Of a stretch of 64,000 nt of DNA, positions 33,836 to 44,812 are shown in pieces (the stretch's first letter is position 1; each line of letters begins with the position of its first letter). Origin of the DNA: Annona cherimola (Eukaryota; Streptophyta; Magnoliopsida; Magnoliales; Annonaceae); NCBI GenBank assembly GCA_030490835.1, contig CM059971.1, positions 126,140,564 through 126,204,563 of the forward strand, given 5' to 3'. The notes under the pieces are model-generated. The model had not been told where the DNA came from and ran no database searches. It saw nothing but the letters and a program-made list of their open reading frames with translations. Both the position numbers and the translations under genes were made by a program.

Positions 33836-34120
33836 AAAAATAGTTCAACCAAAACTTTTCAATAAAAAAAAATTTCTCTCATCATAACTATCTTATTTTT
33901 TAATTATTTTTTTACATTTTTTATGTAAATTATCTTACTTTTCAATCATTTCTACGTAACCACTCATACGACTAACCTATCAAAGTTAATTTTATTCTTT
34001 TACCTCATCATTCCTCCTATCATATCACATCATTTTATATCAACCTAACAACTTTTACCTCAAAATTTTTTCATAAAAATAATTAAAAATAGAATAACTA
34101 CAACAAATGAAACATCTTAG
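33836..34120 (+). mobile_element. MITE, family B copy
   Basis: Contains CTATCTTATTTTTTAATTAT, TCAATCATTTCTACGTAACC and TTAATTTTATTCTTTTACCT in family order. A degraded reverse-oriented copy (33655-33835) directly precedes it, so the two form another imperfect palindrome. Confidence 0.55.
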
Positions 34121-34214
34121 TTTTTTTTTAAAATAAAAAACATCTTAGGTTAAAAAGTTTTGATATGAAAATCTTTTATTATTAAAATATGACTGTCATC
34201 TTTTACACACACAT

Positions 34215-34530
34215 ATACAGGGAGCTGTTCCGGTGCAGTGACTGCGGTACATTTGCCTAAAAATGAGCTCCACGTATATTACAATGTAATGAAACTTTAT
34301 ATAATCATTTATCCATATATAAATTTTATAGCAAATGATTTACATGTTGAAAAAATCACTTTAAAATTGTTATTTACATCAAACTATTTTATTATGTTGA
34401 ATTTGTATCATTTTTATATGTGACCCATATACATATCTGATTGAGATGAAAATTGGTATGATAATAGAATATATTATTCTAAATACAATGGATGGAATAA
34501 ATTATAATTTTATGATCATGCGGAGCCCAT
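34215..34530 (-). repeat. dispersed non-coding repeat, member 2 of an inverted pair
   Basis: Inverse complement of the repeat at 22001-22315, with landmarks ATCATTTATCCATATATA, AAAATCACTTTAAAATTGTT and CCATATACATATCTGATT. The pair brackets the copia element. Confidence 0.6.
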
Positions 34531-34818
34531 TTTAGCGAAGGAATTCTGGTTGAATATTTCTAATATATATCTATATATTTATTGAAGGAATCATCTTTTA
34601 TATTTTTCATGGTGCAACATTTCGCCTCGTCAATCCCCATTTATATCCCCGAGAAATGCATTCAAGGATCGTCTAAGTAGGTTTACGCGGCTGCAGAAGA
34701 TCGCCCTTTTTCCCACTGCTAGATGGCGCTTGCAGAAATTCGCTTCCGGCTCCGAATCCTTCTCCCACTTATTTAAACAGCCTACGCTCTATTCCAATCC
34801 TTCTTCCCCGCTGCGGCA

Positions 34819-37800
34819 ATGGGATCTTCTGAAACCCTAGATGATGGTCTGAAGAAACTGGAGTACTTCTCCCTCGTCTCCAAGGTCTGTTCGGAGCTGG
34901 AGACCCATGTCGGCTGTGGCGACAAGGTTTTGGCGGAGTTCATCACTGACATGGGCCATGGATCTGAGACCGTCGAAGAATTCGACGCAAAGCTGAAGGA
35001 GAACGGCGCCGAGATGCCGGACTATTTCGTCCGCACCCTCCTCACCATCATCCACGCAATCCTCCCTCCCAAATCCCAGACCGAGAAGAAGGTGTCTGGG
35101 GGAGATGGGACGAAGGCAACGCCTTTTCCTGCTCTAGCAATTGCCGACAGCCGCCAGCGGGCTCGAGAACTGGAGCAGGACATTGAGATGGAGGCTAAGC
35201 GGCGGAGCCGAGATGATGATGATCGTCAGGAGAGGGATGGAGGCGGTCGAGATCGGCGGCGGGATCGAGACAGGGATGACAGGTACGACAGATATAATAG
35301 GGATGATAGGCATGACAAGCATGATAGATATGAAAAAAATGATAGGCGTAGAGATAGAGAAGAGGACGAAAGGAGTGATTCTAGGGCAAGGAGAAAGCAT
35401 CGTGATGGGCATGATAGGAGAGAAAGATATGATGAGTATGCCCATGGTGGTCGAGATAGAGAAGATGACGATAGATATGGAAGGAGGAAACATGGAGATA
35501 GGAATGGCAGAGAGCGGGCAGATGAGTTCGATGTGGACAGTCATGATATAGATAGGGGGCGGGGGAACAGAGATGAGCCTGAATTGTACAGGGTTTATGT
35601 GGGAAGGGTTTCCAGGGTGATGGACACAGGGTGCTTTGTCCAGCTGAATGATTTTAGAGGGAAGGAAGGTTTAGTACATGTGTCGCAGATATCGAATAGG
35701 AGGGTTGCAAATGCCAAGGATGCTGTAAAGCGCGACCAAGAGGTGTTTGTGAAGGTGATTTCCATGTCCGGCCAGAAGATGAGCCTTTCAATGAGGGATG
35801 TTGACCAGCAAACAGGGAAGGATTTACTTCCAATGAAGCACAGCTCTGAGGACGATGTTCTTAGGGCAAACCCAACAAGCACAAATCCTGGTCTGACAAC
35901 CAGGAAAGGACTATCAGGAATTACAATCGTGGAGGAGGATGATACTGTATCCTCACGGCGGCCGTTGAAGCGGATGAGCTCTCCAGAGAGGTGGGAAGCG
36001 AAGCAGCTGATCGCCTCTGGTGTTTTGGGCGTCAAAGATTATCCAATGTATGATGAAGAAGGTGACGGTTTGCTATATCAGGATGAGGGAGCCGAGGAAG
36101 AGCTGGAGATTGAGTTGAATGAGGATGAGCCCCCATTCTTGCAGGGGCAGAGCAGATATTCCATTGATATGTCACCAGTGAAGATCTTCAAGAATCCTGA
36201 GGGGTCACTAAGTCGTGCAGCAGCACTTCAATCAGCTTTGATAAAGGAGAGAAGAGAGGTGCGTGAGCAGCAGCAGCGTACTATGCTTGATTCCATCCCT
36301 AAAGATCTCAATCGACCTTGGGAGGATCCAATGCCAGAGACGGGTGAGAGGCATCTTGCACAGGAACTCAGAGGTGTGGGATTATCTGCATATGACATGC
36401 CTGAATGGAAGAAGGATGCTTTTGGGAAGGCTTTGACATTTGGGCAGAGGTCAAAGCTTTCAATTCAGGAGCAGAGGCAGAGCTTGCCCATCTATAAATT
36501 GAAGAAAGAACTGGTGCAGGCTGTCCATGACAACCAGGTTCTTGTAGTCATTGGAGAGACAGGTTCTGGTAAGACAACACAGGTTACACAGTATCTAGCT
36601 GAAGCAGGATACACAACCAGGGGTAAGATAGGATGTACTCAGCCTCGTAGGGTTGCAGCTATGTCAGTGGCAAAGAGGGTGGCAGAAGAATTTGGATGCC
36701 GACTGGGAGAGGAAGTTGGCTATGCGATTCGGTTTGAGGACTGCACTGGACCTGACACAGTTATTAAATACATGACTGATGGTATGCTTCTCAGGGAGAT
36801 TCTGGTTGATGAAGACCTTAAACAGTACTCTGTGATTATGTTGGATGAAGCTCATGAGAGAACAATCCACACTGATGTTCTTTTTGGCTTACTTAAACAG
36901 CTTGTCAAGAGAAGACCTGACCTTCGTTTGATTGTCACTTCTGCTACACTTGATGCTGAGAAATTTTCTGGGTATTTCTTTAACTGCAATATCTTCACTA
37001 TTCCTGGGAGAACATATCCGGTGGAGATTCTATACACAAAACAACCTGAAAGTGACTATCTTGATGCATCACTGATCACAGTCTTGCAAATTCACTTGAC
37101 AGAGCCCGAAGGTGACATCCTTCTCTTTTTGACAGGTCAAGAGGAGATTGATCATGCTTGCCAGTCCCTGTATGAGAGAATGAAGGGCCTTGGGAAGAAT
37201 GTGCCAGAACTGATAATATTGCCTGTATACAGTGCTTTGCCTAGCGAAATGCAGTCAAGGATCTTTGAACCAGCTCCTCCAGGAAAGAGGAAAGTTGTTG
37301 TTGCTACTAACATTGCTGAGGCTTCATTGACCATTGATGGGATATTCTATGTGATAGATCCAGGCTTTGCAAAGCAGAATGTGTACAATCCAAAACAAGG
37401 ACTTGATTCGCTGGTCATAACTCCAATTTCTCAAGCATCAGCAAAACAACGAGCTGGGCGTGCTGGCCGTACAGGACCTGGAAAATGTTATCGCCTGTAC
37501 ACTGAGAGTGCATATCGTAATGAAATGTCACCAACCACGATTCCTGAGATTCAAAGGATCAATCTTGGCTTAACAACACTTACTATGAAGGCCATGGGTA
37601 TAAATGATCTTCTGTCTTTTGATTTTATGGATCCTCCCTCTCCTCAAGCTCTTATTTCTGCCATGGAGCAGCTTTATAGTCTAGGAGCTTTAGATGAGGA
37701 AGGCCTTCTGACAAAATTGGGCAGGAAAATGGCTGAATTCCCCCTGGAACCACCATTGTCAAAGATGCTTCTTGCTAGTGTGGATCTTGGATGTAGTGAT

Positions 37801-40347
37801 GAGATCTTGACTATAATTGCAATGATTCAGACTCAGAACATCTTCTACAGGCCAAGGGAGAAACAAGCACAAGCAGATCAGAAGAGGGCCAAATTTTTCC
37901 AACCAGAAGGGGACCATCTTACTTTACTTGCAGTTTATGAGGCATGGAAGGCCAAAAATTTTTCTGGACCATGGTGCTTCGAGAACTTTGTACAATCTCG
38001 GTCACTGAGGAGGGCACAGGATGTCAGAAAGCAGCTTCTTACCATCATGGACAAGTATGGCTCTTTTCCAATGATTTTTACCTGTTGCATAATTAGTACT
38101 CTAGTTAATTCTATGTTTGTTTTTGCCTAGCTGATATATGTTAATTCTTCATTTCTTCAACGCAAATTAGGAAGTATGCCTGTTGATATCTGATTTATTG
38201 CACACCACCATTCAGGAACACATGGTGATTGTATGAGGCATAATATTATTTCTGTTATGCTGAAAATAAATAGATTTAGCAGTTTCTGAATGTTCATTAG
38301 TTGGAGTTCGCTGGTCACCGAGTGTGCAGAGCCATGCCTGTTCATGTGAGGGAAGGGATGATTGTTTCAGATTCAAGCTTTTCTAAAGATTGAAACACTG
38401 TTTCGATCTCCTTACCTAAGAGCTGGATTCATGGATTAGGCTGTTTCTTTCATGGGGGATTCTATGTATGGTGCAATTGAATGTTTGTCCTCCTCCTGTT
38501 ATGATGAAGAAATAGAACTGCCAATTCTGAAGTAGAAGTGTAGGTGATCTACTGAGAGCACTTCTTTGCTTACGTGGTTGTGTGGGCGATCAGGTCTTGA
38601 GCTTGCTCTTTGATTTGTTTAAAGATCTGCCAGTAAATGCACTATTGGAATGGGAAGGTATAAATGAAAGCAAACTTTTAGAAATCACCATGAACAGTCA
38701 CAACAAAAGTGTACCATTGAGGTTTTTGACAAGAAATTCCACCAACCCAAAACAGGGAAAAAAATTTGCAAACCCATGCACATTTGATTTATTTGTAAAA
38801 TGACCACCACAACCTCCATCATAACAGTCAATTAAAATCTTTTTGTTGTATTCACTACCGTGAAAATGTTTTCCTCTCTTTTTCATAAGTTGGATTTAAC
38901 TGTTCCTATCTTTTATGATAAATAAAAATAAATGGGCCCCATGAACATTGTTGTGGACAGATTTTTATATGGTGTTTGATCTTCAATTTTCCGGCATCAT
39001 TGATTCATTCTTTTACTATTGTCTATTTGTCTCCTTGCAATTGATTTTTTAGAAATTGTTCTGTATCCTGCTGCTGCTAAAAAATGTAGTTCTTTATGTT
39101 GCTATAGAAAAATTTCCTGATGTCTTATTGAGTTTTCCTGGAATTGAAAATAATTGCAATTTATGTATCTTTCTGAATAAGGTGGGAAATGGCTTATGAT
39201 GATGATGATGATGATGATGTATATTTCTGAATAAATGATGATGATGATGATGATGATGTATATTTCTGAATAAAGGATTCTCTTAGTGACTATCTAGCAT
39301 TCAGTTGACGGTTTGCAGTTGTTGCTGAATGTCTAGGGAAGCCAGCGATGAGATTACTTACCAAGTTCTAATGAGCATTTTGAGGGAGATACGAAACTGT
39401 AGTACTCATACTAGGGGTGCGTTTAACAATAACAAAAAAGTGTCAAGCTAAAACTTTTTGCTTTTCATAATTACTTTATTTTTTAATCGTTTCTTCACAT
39501 CTTTTTATACAACTATCCTACATTTCAATCATTTTTATACAACTATTCATACAACTAACTTATCTATTTTAACTTTATTCTTTTTACTCCTTATCATTAC
39601 CCTTATCATATTACATCATTTTCTTCTAATTCAAGAACTTTTATATGAAGTATTTTTCATCTAAAATTTTATCACTCTCTGAACACACCCTAGATCTGGT
39701 TATCATTTTCATAACGATAACTGTCCGAGAGGGGTCTTTAGAGGCGACAATTTTCTAGTAAGTTGTCTGAGATAAGAATTTCAGCACAAAATCAGAGATT
39801 GAGAACTCATTGGACACAGATTCTTAATCAGTTCATATACACATTGTTGCCTGATTATTGCAATTTGTTGTTCTCTTTTTTCGAAATTTGCTTCTTGCAT
39901 TGCCTATCATGGTGAGATGTGTTGGGGGACTAACATGTGACGGTTGGTTTCAGGTACAAACTCGATGTGGTAAGTGCTGGTAAAAACTTCACAAAGATTA
40001 GGAAGGCTATTTGCGCAGGGTTCTTCTTCCATGCTGCTAGAAAGGATCCACAAGAAGGTTACAGAACTCTTGTTGAGAACCAGCCTGTTTATATACATCC
40101 TAGCAGTGCACTTTTCCAAAGGCAGCCAGATTGGGTGATATACAATGAGCTAGTCATGACCACTAAAGAGTACATGCGAGAAGTCACGGTTGTTGACCCA
40201 AAATGGCTAGTAGAACTTGCACCTAGATTCTTTAAGGTGGCTGATCCAACAAAGATGAGCAAGCGGAAGCGGCAAGAGCGCATTGAGCCACTTTATGACC
40301 GGTACCATGAACCCAACTCATGGCGTCTAAGTAAACGTCGTGCTTAA
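34819..40347 (+). CDS. DHX8: pre-mRNA-splicing factor ATP-dependent RNA helicase PRP22/DHX8 (2 exons, 1209 aa)
   Basis: Exon 1 34819-38054 and exon 2 39954-40347 join in phase (GACAA|GTAC) to give 1209 residues, close to human DHX8 (~1220). An N-terminal helical region is followed by an Arg/Asp-rich segment (~115-250), an S1 RNA-binding domain (~258-335, [20 protein letters not shown]), and a DEAH-box core: GETGSGKTT at 579-587, DEAH at 676-679, SAT at 708-710, QRAGRAGR at 877-884. The HA2/ratchet and OB domains follow, with the OB domain completed by exon 2 ([11 protein letters not shown]). Family role: ATP-driven release of spliced mRNA from the spliceosome after exon ligation. The 1.9-kb intron carries a family B MITE and GAT repeats. 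Reading through the intron would stop at 38128-38130 and lose the end of the OB domain. Confidence 0.97.
39193..39277 (+). repeat. duplicated (GAT)n microsatellite in the PRP22 intron
   Basis: Two runs of about seven GAT units, each followed by GTATATTTCTGAATAAA, form a ~43-bp tandem duplication. Confidence 0.85.
39413..39692 (+). mobile_element. MITE, family B copy in the PRP22 intron
   Basis: The best-preserved copy: GGGTGCGTTTAACAATAAC at the start and CTCTGAACACACCCTA at the end give short inverted ends (GGGTGNGTT). Internal landmarks are TTCACATCTTTTTATACAAC, CATACAACTAACTTATCTAT and TTTTAACTTTATTC. Confidence 0.7.
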
Positions 40348-41452
40348 AGTTATACCAGTGTTTCCTTATTTGTTTTGTATAGTAACCCTTTTTAGATGTA
40401 TCCGATCCGATATGTAGCTTTATTTTGTACAAATCATCATTCCTTCTGAAGATGATTGAGGGAATATCATTTTTGTTCTGTTCCATGTCATTTTTTTTTT
40501 CCTTCCTTTTCCATCCGTGTTTTTGATCGGCCAATGGTTGGAATATTATTTGCCTAACATGCGCTGCCCTATTAGATTCATCATTCATCGCTGCTTTATT
40601 GGAAGTTCCTGCATCTCATCATGCTATTTTGCCCACATTGCATGTGCAACGCATATGCGGCGCTTCTTTCTTCATTCACATGGCCTTGTTCTAGTTGCCG
40701 CCCGATTTGATTCATGACTACTTTATTGGAAGTTTTTGCACATCATCATGCTATTTTGCCCACAATGTGTATCCCGCCCTTTTCTTTCTTCTTTCACATG
40801 GGCTTGTTTCAGTTGCTGATCATCAAAAATCAACTAGAGGGCAACGAGAAAGAAGAGGGTGGTGATGACCGCTTGGAGTGGAGTGGAGTGGGAAAGGTAA
40901 GGGTGACGGTTGCTTGAAGGAGAGTCGAGAAAGAGAAGGGTGAAGTTGCTCTTCTGAGCGTCTGAGGTGGTCAAGATCGAATACTGATTTCGATTGTTGC
41001 AGGTTGTAGAGGCTCGTCGCTGGAGATGAATGGCAGCAACTTCAATTATGTTGAGACTCTGGGCACGTCCACCTGCTAATCGCTTCGCTTAGTTGCTCTT
41101 TCACTAGAGAGAATCAAAATCCCGACCATCACCAAGGAAGGGGGCGAGATAATTAGGGCAGATGGAGAGGTTGAGCGGCTGCTGGGTTGAATATGCAATT
41201 TTAAAACAACCAAAATTGGATTTGAAAAAAAAAAAAAAGCTCCCTCTAAATCCATTTGCAATTTTTGAAACCCAAATAGGATTAAGAAAAACATCTCCCT
41301 CTAAATCCAATGGTCTGAGGATTTATTTGCCTCCGCATTACATTAAGGATTTATTTGCCTCCGCATTACATTAAGTCGCCGGTACTTTTGAAGATTTTAG
41401 AAACGTTTATTCGAAGCACTAAAATGTAGTATCTCCCAAAAGAAGCAAACAA

Positions 41453-41715
41453 AGAGCATTGTTGTTAACACACAAACTTTTTAATTTAAAATTTTTCGCT
41501 TTTCATCATTATTCTATTTTTTAATATTTTTTCGCATATTTATATGCAACTACTCACTTTCACTAATTTCTACACAATTATCCATATTACTACTTCTTTA
41601 TTTTAACTTTTTTCTCTTTACTTATTATTATTACCTGTATTATATCCCATCATTTTCTCTGAATTAAAAAAAATTTATCTAAAAATTTTATCACTTTCCA
41701 AATACAACTATAAGA
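41453..41715 (+). mobile_element. MITE, family B, left member of an inverted pair
   Basis: Carries family landmarks in plus orientation (CTATTTTTTAATATTTTTTC, TTTTAACTTTTTTCTC, ATCCCATCATTTTCTCTG). Confidence 0.7.
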
Positions 41716-41995
41716 AAATTTTAGTGTGTGTTTGAGAAGTGATAAGACTTCTAATGACAAGTTTTTGTGCAAAAGTTTTTAAATGGAAGAAAATAATGTG
41801 ATATAATATAGGTAATAATGATGAGTAAAGAGAATAAAGTTAAAATAGATAGGTTAGTTATATGAGTAGTTGTGTAGAAATGATTGAAAAATATGATAGT
41901 TGTATAGGAAAAAGTGAAAAATAATTAAATAATTACGAAGAGTAAAAAATTTTAGATTGAAAAGTTTTTAACGTAAATAAACACCTATGATTTTC
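41716..41995 (-). mobile_element. MITE, family B, right member of an inverted pair
   Basis: Landmarks in reverse orientation (GAAAATAATGTGATATAAT, AATAAAGTTAAAATAGATAG, AGTTATATGAGTAGTTGTG). It abuts the left member and forms a ~540-base imperfect palindrome. Confidence 0.7.
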
Positions 41996-42118
41996 AGGGC
42001 AATTACTCCTCGTGCTCCTTGCAAATGTGTATTCGGTAGCACCTTTGATGTTTATAAATGTTAGCCAATTAAGTTGCAGTTCAACTAGCAGAATTCAATG
42101 AAAGAAAAGCTCAGCCTC

Positions 42119-43062
42119 TGTTGACACCCTACCTTGAGCCCAAAGATGTGAACCAGATCCGGCCCACAGGAGCAAAGCTCCAACAAGCCAATGAGCTCTA
42201 TAATGCAGCCCACCAGATCCAGCCCACCAAGCCTCAAAAGCAGGCTTCTCTACAACAACCCATCAGGCCTCCACAACGGCCCACTTAGAGCAACGGGCTC
42301 CAACCAGGTCCAGGTCCAACCACCGCCGGCTCCCATCTACGGCCCAAGGCCTACAAAGCCCGCTCCACCATCTATAAATAGGGAGCCAAGCCTCTCTTCT
42401 CAACACACTTGGAGAGGGCATCCCAGAGGGGAGGACGGGAGTCTGCAGCAAAGTCCCAGCGTCCCTGTTTTTGCGCTATTCGAGCTCCAAGCCTCTCTCT
42501 CACTTTCCCCTTTCCATTCTCTCTCATTCTCTCAAATCTTTCGCTTTCCCCTTTTCACACCCGTGTAAACCGCCTCGGGTTGGCAGATTTCACCATATTT
42601 GCTTCAATCCGAAGGCCGGAACCCGAACTCTGTACGATTAGTGCCTTATTTCATTGAAAACAGGGACTGATCTCCCTTCAAAGATCAGTGGCGACTCCAT
42701 TTTTCCTTTTTTTTTACGCGCTAGTTTGAGTTAACGCTCCGGCGAGGCGGGCGCACGCGGGTCCGCATATTCCAGCATAACATGCTGCTGTTATGCTGCC
42801 GAATTTGTGATTTAATCCGTGTATGGAAAGCCCCGTGTTAGCCGTTATGCCGCTGAATCCACGGAAAAACGCCCATATACCAAACTATATAAAACCGTGA
42901 ATCCTAACGCGTTTTACTCAACGTGAATGCAGGAAAACTGAGCCCGCGCTGCTGTCTCGGAGGCGTTGAAAGATTGGCTCAAACCCATCCGACAAGGCAC
43001 AGATTTTCAAGGCGAGGAAAAACCATTCCGAGCCCATCGTAGCGCTCGTAGCGGGTGTTACA
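42119..43062 (+). repeat. 5' LTR (944 bp) of the gag-only element
   Basis: Includes a TATA box (CTATAAATAGGGA at about 42370) and a long pyrimidine-rich leader from ~42490. A perfect 10-base-stem hairpin, CAGCATAACA...TGTTATGCTG, lies near 42773. The LTR ends directly before the primer-binding site. Confidence 0.9.
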
Positions 43063-43428
43063 ACTTGGCGACTCCACTGGGGACAGCGTTGCTGGTCTAC
43101 ATCGGGCGCAAGGAGAACAGAAATCTAAAGATCGGAGCTTCTTCCTCGCTGAACAGCGAGTTCCAGGAGCTTTCCCGTCTTCTGCCAGCGAGTTTCTGGC
43201 ATTTTTGCCCAAATCGTACAGAAACCTGATAAGTTTCCAGGTCCAGAGGCGTTCAGCTCATAAACCGGAAAGCTCTCGTAAAGGGAGAAAACTATTGAAC
43301 ATCGCTTCGTAACTGTTCAGGCACATAAAATGAACCTAAAGGAAAGACCTCCGGCAAATATAAAACCAATTCACGCTGAGAAAAATCTGGCATAAAAATC
43401 ACGCCTTTTCCGCAACCTGGGAGTTTTC

Positions 43429-43590
43429 TGGTCACACTTCCAGAAACGCTTCAAGCGAACTGGTCACTCCTCCAGAAACTCTTCAAGCGAACTGGTCACT
43501 CTTCCAGGAACTCTTCAAGAGAACTGATCACTTTTCCAGAAACACTTCAAGCGAACTGGTCACTTTTCCAGAAGCACCTCAGCAGACAGA
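43429..43590 (+). repeat. 32-bp tandem repeat array downstream of the PBS
   Basis: About five units, each starting TGGTCAC (TGATCAC in one) at 43429, 43461, 43493, 43525 and 43557, with a body like CTTCCAGAAACTCTTCAAGC. Located in the untranslated leader of the LTR element. Confidence 0.9.
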
Positions 43591-43779
43591 ACCCGCAAAT
43601 CCCGAACATTTTCACGCGTGAAACTTAAAACAAATAAAATCTGCAAAGAACACAAAAGGACCCAAATCTACAAGCATCTATCCAAAGGTTGATCTTCTTA
43701 TTATCTGTTTACAAGTGCTAACCATGTTCATTGATTACTCAAGTTTTTCATCATAGCTCGAAGGCAAAACAAGTCAACT

Positions 43780-44812
43780 GTGGATCGAAGCCCTGTGGTT
43801 ACCAAATCGAGAGCAGCTAGGATGGAGTCCAAGCAACCCTCACACCATGAAGATTGGGATCACCAGTTCAAGCAGTCCATAGAAGCCTACATGGCGGCAA
43901 TGGACAAGAGGATGCAGAAGCTAGAGGAAGTCCTGTCGAATATGAGACAACCTCTAATAGGCGGCCAGAATACAGCTACACCACCATTCTGTTCTCAAAA
44001 CCTGAACATGGAACAAGATGGAGGACCTCAACAATCTTCCCACAAGTCAAGGAACGATCACTATAAAGAAGAGGAGGTGGTCTTAGAATAAGGCAGTAAT
44101 GAAATTTAAGACCTCAAGAACCTATTCCAGAGCCAACTGAAAGAAATGGAGGAGCGAATCCGACAACATCAAGGGGAAGTCCTACCCTCGGCCAAAATAG
44201 AAGATCTATGCCCGTTCCCCAACACCAAGCTACCCGAGAAGTTCGAGATACCGGTTCTATCTGCGTATGAAGGAGACTCATGCCAAAGGGCTCATCTCAA
44301 GGCCTTTTGCGGCATCCTATACCCTTTGGTGAAAAGTGAAGAAATCTTGATAAGGCTATTCCAACATAGCTTGAAGAATGACGCCTTGGAGTGGTACACA
44401 TCGCTGGATTGCCGGTTGCTTAGGACATGGAAGCAACTTTCTCTGGCCTTCATGGACCGATTCTCGTATAAACTAAACATGACTCCCAAAAGAGTCGATC
44501 TAGAAGCGCTAAAGCAAAAAGGGAACGAAACATTCTCAGAGTACATGGCTAGATGGCGGGCATTGGCGGAAAAAATGAAGAGCTCGTTGCCTTTGGATGA
44601 GCAAATCTCTATCGTCATCAACTCAGCTCACCCGAGCTCACCCGAGCATCTCAGGATACCTCATCTCTCACCCTTATGTCAACTTCACTCAACTCCTCCA
44701 AGCCAGGGACCAAGTGAAGGCGAGAATCCGACATGACACCATCTCCCCATGGCCACAACAGGGAAATGTTATTTATCTTGAGACATCTCAAATAGCGGAC
44801 ATTGACATGTAA
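43780..44812 (+). pseudogene. gypsy-type gag of the gag-only element
   Basis: A start region MDRSPVVTKSRAARMESKQ is followed by a coiled-coil-like segment (AAMDKRMQKLEEVLSNMRQ). Two in-frame stops (44089, ~44107) precede the retrotrans_gag core: HLKAFCGILYPLVKSEEILI, DALEWYTSLDCRLLRTWKQL, FMDRFSYKLNM, FSEYMARWRALAEKM. A frameshift near 44630 moves the end into the next frame. The core matches plant Tat-lineage Gag. Stops show that this copy no longer makes a full Gag. Confidence 0.8.

Larger units (their letters stand above)
31801..34818. other. intergenic repeats between the copia element and PRP22
   Basis: No gene is visible. The stretch holds two fold-back family A elements, a SINE-like tRNA-like segment near 33470-33590 (box B-like GGCTTCGAATCACC on the minus strand), family B MITE copies around 33655-34120, the inverted dispersed repeat at 34215-34530, and the PRP22 promoter. 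Confidence 0.55.
40348..42118. other. intergenic between PRP22 and the gag-only LTR element
   Basis: After the PRP22 3' UTR there is an imperfect ~134-bp tandem duplication (about 40575-40835, landmark ATCATGCTATTTTGCCCACA) and a 28-bp tandem duplication near 41319-41374. A head-to-head pair of family B MITEs then runs from 41453 to 41995. No gene is supported. Confidence 0.6.

Noticed and set aside
35134..35544. 136-codon open frame opposite the Arg/Asp-rich part of PRP22
   Set aside because: It is the antisense shadow of a biased, repetitive coding segment, and its Ile/Pro/Ser composition mirrors the sense codons. No independent signal.
43429..43590. Regular 32-bp repeats resembling a CRISPR array
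   Set aside because: Units are directly adjacent with no spacers, lie in a plant retroelement leader, and have no cas genes nearby.
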